In this document: positions 60,895 to 64,000 of the stretch, piece after piece | Layout of the letters: each line of letters starts with the position of its first letter | How positions within the stretch are numbered: the stretch's first letter is position 1 | Assembly: GCF_014236655.1 (NCBI RefSeq) | Contig: NZ_JACMYG010000013.1 | Coordinates: forward strand, 62,001-126,000 | Direction: 5' to 3' | Length of the DNA stretch: 64,000 nucleotides | Source: Pseudomonas kielensis | Lineage (GTDB): Bacteria; Pseudomonadota; Gammaproteobacteria; Pseudomonadales; Pseudomonadaceae | Notes under the pieces: model-generated | Told to the model about the DNA's origin: nothing | The model's input: only the letters and a program-made list of their open reading frames with translations | Databases searched by the model: none | Program-made: the position numbers and the translations under genes

Positions 60895-61611
60895 TTAGGA
60901 CTGGGGTAACCCGCGTTCCAGCCAGAGACGGCTGCTCAGTGTCACCAGACCGTCCAGCAGCAAGGCCAGCAGGGCGGTGCACGCCGCGCCGAGGATCAGT
61001 TGCGGCTGGTTGTTCAGGGCAATGCCGGGGAATATCAGGCTGCCCAGGCTGTTGGCGCCGATCAGGAACGCCAGGGGGGCGGTACCGACGTTGATCGCCA
61101 AGGCCACGCGCACGCCACCGATAATGATCGGCACGGCGTTCGGCAACTCGACCCGCCAGAGCACCTGGCGTGGGGTCATGCCGATGCCAACGGCGGCTTC
61201 CTTGAGTGAACCCTGGACGTTTTTCAGGCCCTCGTAGGTGTTGCGCACGATGGGCAGGAGGGAGGCGAGGAAGAGGGCGAAGATGGCAGGGCCGCTGCCG
61301 ATCCCGAGGATCCCCAGGGCGATGGCCAGTACGGCCAGGGGTGGGACGGTGTTGCCGGTGTTGAAGATTTGCATGAAGCGTTCGGCGCGTCCGACCAGGG
61401 TCGGGCGGCTGAGCAGGATGCCGGCAGGGATACCCACGACAAGGGCGGCCAGCATGGAAGCGAGGACGAGGATCAGGTGAGCTTGCAGGTAAAACAACAA
61501 ATCGTCGCGGTACAGTTCGATCGTGTTGATGCCGATCCAGTGGATCAGCAGGGCCAGGAGGGCGACGACAACCGCTCCTCCTATCAGCCCTTTGCCATAG
61601 CGAATAGCCAC
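60895..61611 (-). CDS. Osmoprotectant ABC transporter permease (first gene of the operon)
   Basis: A 238-residue membrane permease with five to six helices (GGAVVVALLALLIHWIGINT, HLILVLASMLAALVVGIPAG, AVLAIALGILGIGSGPAIFA, PIIIGGVRVALAINVGTAPL, ACTALLALLLDGLVTLSS). The ATPase-contact loop is SLKEAAVGIGMTPRQVLWRV. The ATG at 61611 (MAIRYGKGLIGG) follows AAAGGAG. It is the first gene transcribed, so the operon order is permease, binding protein, permease, ATPase. Confidence 0.93.
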   Translation of the reverse strand: MAIRYGKGLIGGAVVVALLALLIHWIGINTIELYRDDLLFYLQAHLILVLASMLAALVVGIPAGILLSRPTLVGRAERFMQIFNTGNTVPPLAVLAIALGILGIGSGPAIFALFLASLLPIVRNTYEGLKNVQGSLKEAAVGIGMTPRQVLWRVELPNAVPIIIGGVRVALAINVGTAPLAFLIGANSLGSLIFPGIALNNQPQLILGAACTALLALLLDGLVTLSSRLWLERGLPQS

Positions 61612-61939
61612 AGGCGGACTCCTTTATTTCAGTCGGCGGACACATTCCCGTGTGGCAACGCCATGCCTGGCTGCCGGGAAGGTGTTCGCGAAAAGCAGCT
61701 CGCCAATGCCGGCAAAACGGCATGAGGTCGAGCCATGAGCGCAGCCTCGTCAGGCTGACTTGCAGATATTTCAGCCCCTGACGAGTGGTCGTAACAGGGG
61801 AGTGGACGTCTCTACGCTTTAAAAGGTTCCCATCTTAGGCAGCATTTGGCCACCCTTAATGTGCTCAACGGTTCGGTTCTGGGTTCAACTTGGGCTATAA
61901 TCGCCGCCCTTTTTTGAATCACCTGCCAGGCGATTTCCC
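61612..61939. other. Divergent intergenic region between the ABC transporter operon and prfC, with an inverted repeat
   Basis: No gene is recognised. An inverted repeat CTCGTCAGG (61746-61754) / CCTGACGAG (61777-61785), extended by CTGA/TCAG, lies near the middle and may be an operator or hairpin. The prfC promoter -10 lies at 61896. Confidence 0.55.
61896..61901 (+). promoter_or_regulatory. prfC -10 element
   Basis: A consensus TATAAT within TTGGGCTATAATCGCCGCC, 39 bases before the prfC start; the -35 element is not well defined. Confidence 0.6.
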
Positions 61940-63523
61940 ATGACCAAACAGGCCGCCGAAGTCGCGAAACGCCGCACTTTCGCCATTATTTCCCACCCCG
62001 ATGCGGGTAAGACCACCATCACCGAGAAGCTCTTGCTGATGGGCAAGGCGATTGCGGTTGCCGGCACGGTGAAATCTCGCAAATCCGACCGCCATGCCAC
62101 CTCCGACTGGATGGAAATGGAAAAGCAGCGGGGTATTTCGATTACCACCTCGGTCATGCAGTTTCCGTATCGCGACCACATGATCAACCTGCTCGACACC
62201 CCGGGCCATGAAGACTTCTCCGAAGATACCTACCGTACCCTGACGGCGGTCGACTCGGCCTTGATGGTCCTCGACGGCGGTAAGGGTGTAGAGCCACGGA
62301 CCATCGCCCTGATGGACGTTTGCCGACTGCGTGACACGCCGATCGTCAGCTTCATCAACAAACTCGACCGTGACATCCGCGACCCGATCGAACTGCTCGA
62401 CGAAATCGAAGCGGTCCTGAAAATCAAGGCCGCGCCGATCACCTGGCCGATCGGTTGCTACCGCGACTTCAAGGGCGTGTATCACCTCGCCGACGACTAC
62501 ATCATCGTCTACACCGCGGGCCACGGCCACGAGCGGACCGAAGTGAAGATCATCGAGAAGCTCGACTCCGATGAGGCTCGCGAGCACCTGGGTGATGAGT
62601 ACGATCGCTTCGTCGAACAGCTTGAGCTGGTGCAAGGCGCCTGCCACGAGTTCAATCAGCAGGAGTTCCTGGACGGCCAGTTGACCCCGGTGTTTTTTGG
62701 TACGGCACTGGGTAACTTCGGTGTCGATCACGTGCTCGACGCCGTGGTCAACTGGGCGCCAAAACCCCTGGCACGGGTCGCCAACGAGCGGACCGTGGAG
62801 CCGGTGGAAGAGAAGTTCACCGGTTTCGTGTTCAAGATCCAGGCGAACATGGACCCCAAGCACCGCGACCGAATCGCCTTCATGCGGATCTGCTCCGGCA
62901 AGTACGAAAAAGGCATGAAGATGCGCCACGTGCGCACCGGCAAGGACGTGCGGATCGGCGATGCGCTGACCTTCTTCTCCTCCGAGCGTGAGCAACTGGA
63001 AGAAGCGTTTGCCGGCGACATCATCGGCCTGCACAACCACGGCACCATCCAGATCGGCGACACCTTCACCGAAGGCGAAGCCCTGGGTTTCACCGGTATC
63101 CCGCACTTCGCCCCGGAACTGTTCCGCCGCGTGCGCCTGAAGGACCCGCTGAAATCCAAGCAACTGCGCCAGGGCCTGCAGCAATTGGCCGAAGAGGGCG
63201 CCACCCAGGTGTTCTTCCCGGAGCGCAGCAACGACATCATCCTCGGCGCCGTGGGTGTGCTGCAGTTCGATGTGGTCGCCAGCCGCTTGAAAGAGGAATA
63301 CAAGGTCGAGTGCGCCTATGAGCCGATCACCGTGTGGTCCGCGCGCTGGATCGATTGCAGCGATAAGAAGAAGCTTGAAGAGTTCAGCGTCAAGGCCGTG
63401 GAAAACCTCGCGGTCGACGGCGGCGGTCACCTGACCTACCTGGCCCCGACCCGGGTCAACCTGGCGCTGATGGAAGAGCGCTGGCCAGACGTGAAATTCC
63501 GCGCGACCCGTGAACATCACTAA
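61940..63523 (+). CDS. prfC: Peptide chain release factor 3
   Basis: A 527-residue translational GTPase that removes RF1/RF2 from the ribosome after peptide release. G1 is [15 protein letters not shown], the switch region [15 protein letters not shown]3 [16 protein letters not shown] and G4 [12 protein letters not shown]. The [20 protein letters not shown] segment ([20 protein letters not shown]) is specific to RF3. The ATG at 61940 is in a conserved context. A terminator follows at 63545. Confidence 0.98.
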   Translation: MTKQAAEVAKRRTFAIISHPDAGKTTITEKLLLMGKAIAVAGTVKSRKSDRHATSDWMEMEKQRGISITTSVMQFPYRDHMINLLDTPGHEDFSEDTYRTLTAVDSALMVLDGGKGVEPRTIALMDVCRLRDTPIVSFINKLDRDIRDPIELLDEIEAVLKIKAAPITWPIGCYRDFKGVYHLADDYIIVYTAGHGHERTEVKIIEKLDSDEAREHLGDEYDRFVEQLELVQGACHEFNQQEFLDGQLTPVFFGTALGNFGVDHVLDAVVNWAPKPLARVANERTVEPVEEKFTGFVFKIQANMDPKHRDRIAFMRICSGKYEKGMKMRHVRTGKDVRIGDALTFFSSEREQLEEAFAGDIIGLHNHGTIQIGDTFTEGEALGFTGIPHFAPELFRRVRLKDPLKSKQLRQGLQQLAEEGATQVFFPERSNDIILGAVGVLQFDVVASRLKEEYKVECAYEPITVWSARWIDCSDKKKLEEFSVKAVENLAVDGGGHLTYLAPTRVNLALMEERWPDVKFRATREHH

Positions 63524-63544
63524 GCGCTGAGCCGTCACATCCAA

Positions 63545-63576
63545 AACCCCGTTGCGAAAGCTGCGGGGTTTTTTGT
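63545..63576 (+). terminator. Intrinsic terminator after prfC
   Basis: Stem AACCCCGTTGC-GAAA-GCTGCGGGGTT with a T-run; the A-run on the other side may also serve the converging minus-strand gene. Confidence 0.88.
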
Positions 63577-63606
63577 TGGCGACTCGAGTCGCTGGCGCTC
63601 CTGTGT

Positions 63607-63957
63607 TTATAGGGGCGTGGGGATACGGGTGCCTTGGTGAAACACCATTTGCCAACGCTCGCCTTGCTTACGCCAAATCGAACTACGCAGGCTGTCGGCT
63701 TGGGTGTTGTGGCAGTGATAGGTCACCAGTGCAGTGTGTTCCGACAACGGCTTGACTGTGAATTGACTGATGGTGCGTTGAACGAAGGCTTGCTGAGGCA
63801 ACTGTTCGATCAAGTCTGCTTTGGTCCAGATGCCGCCGCTGGCGCCGAACTCGCGGAAGTCATCGGCGATCAAGCGTGAGATTTCATCCGCATCGCGTCG
63901 AACCGCCTGTGACAGCAGGCGTTGTTCCAGTTGCAGCAGTGTTTGCGAAAGATCCAT
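63607..63957 (-). CDS. NTF2-like / DUF4440 family protein
   Basis: A 116-residue single-domain protein of the NTF2/SnoaL-like fold: LLQLEQRLLSQAVRRDADEI, SRLIADDFREFGASGGIWTK, ISQFTVKPLSEHTALVTYHC and SSIWRKQGERWQMVFHQGTR. DUF4440 members are small, soluble and of mostly unknown function. The ATG at 63957 is used. It converges with prfC. No neighbour gives a clue to its role. Confidence 0.85.
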   Translation of the reverse strand: MDLSQTLLQLEQRLLSQAVRRDADEISRLIADDFREFGASGGIWTKADLIEQLPQQAFVQRTISQFTVKPLSEHTALVTYHCHNTQADSLRSSIWRKQGERWQMVFHQGTRIPTPL

Positions 63958-64000
63958 GGCAGGTGGTCTCGTCGTGTTAGCTGGATTGGCTCTAACCTTT

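Noticed and set aside
60872..61723. Extension of the binding-protein frame upstream of 60871
   Set aside because: It overlaps the permease gene in another register; a clear signal peptide and ribosome-binding site fix the start at 60871.

Overview
The window is a high-GC gammaproteobacterial chromosome segment that I read as the Pseudomonas fluorescens group. The reasons are the gene order (smpB, ratA, rnfH, bamE, fur, recN, grpE-dnaK-dnaJ, dapB, carAB, greA, yhbY, rlmE, ftsH, folP, glmM, tpiA, secG, tRNA-Leu, tRNA-fMet, rimP-nusA-infB-rbfA-truB-rpsO-pnp), which from memory follows P. aeruginosa PA4769 to PA4740 almost gene for gene, plus typical Pseudomonas REP/REPIN palindromes and a fused fruB-type PTS protein. 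No integrase, transposase, phage gene or CRISPR array was seen.

Layout. 1-3.4 kb: 3' part of an LldR-like regulator, smpB (-), an NSS sodium symporter, ratA and rnfH. 3.5-6.3 kb: bamE (-), fur (+) and recN (-). 6.5-10.6 kb: the heat-shock genes grpE, dnaK and dnaJ, with a textbook sigma-32 promoter before grpE. 10.6-16.6 kb: dapB, carA, carB, greA; the carA leader carries a strong terminator that looks like an attenuator. 16.6-23.6 kb: membrane protein, yhbY (-), rlmE, ftsH, folP, glmM, tpiA, secG. 23.6-32.8 kb: two tRNA genes and the nusA-infB-rpsO-pnp translation/RNA-processing cluster. 32.9-38.2 kb: tRNA-Thr, a DUF6388-like gene, nadC (-), ampDE and a chemoreceptor. 38.3-46.4 kb: a small zinc-ribbon membrane protein, tatD and cra (-), and the divergent fructose PTS operon fruBKA with a Cra operator. 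46.5-53.1 kb: an iron-uptake group (PepSY/diflavin reductase, TonB receptor, PiuC hydroxylase, Sel1-repeat protein) with a Fur-box candidate.

53.1-56.5 kb is the most unusual part. It is a visibly AT-richer two-gene insert between the piu genes and speC. It encodes a 734-residue protein whose first half reads as an alpha-xenorhabdolysin A (XaxA) type pore-forming toxin and whose second half is another long helical unit with its own hydrophobic hairpin, followed by an unrecognised 290-residue protein. A perfect 11-bp hairpin sits between them. I propose a single-chain A-B type toxin with an accessory or third component.

56.5-64 kb: speC ornithine decarboxylase (-) with a terminator-containing leader, a 100-nt REPIN, a four-gene osmoprotectant ABC transporter (-), prfC (+) and an NTF2/DUF4440-like protein (-). 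All calls were made by reading the sequence; no database search was run. P. aeruginosa locus numbers are from memory.
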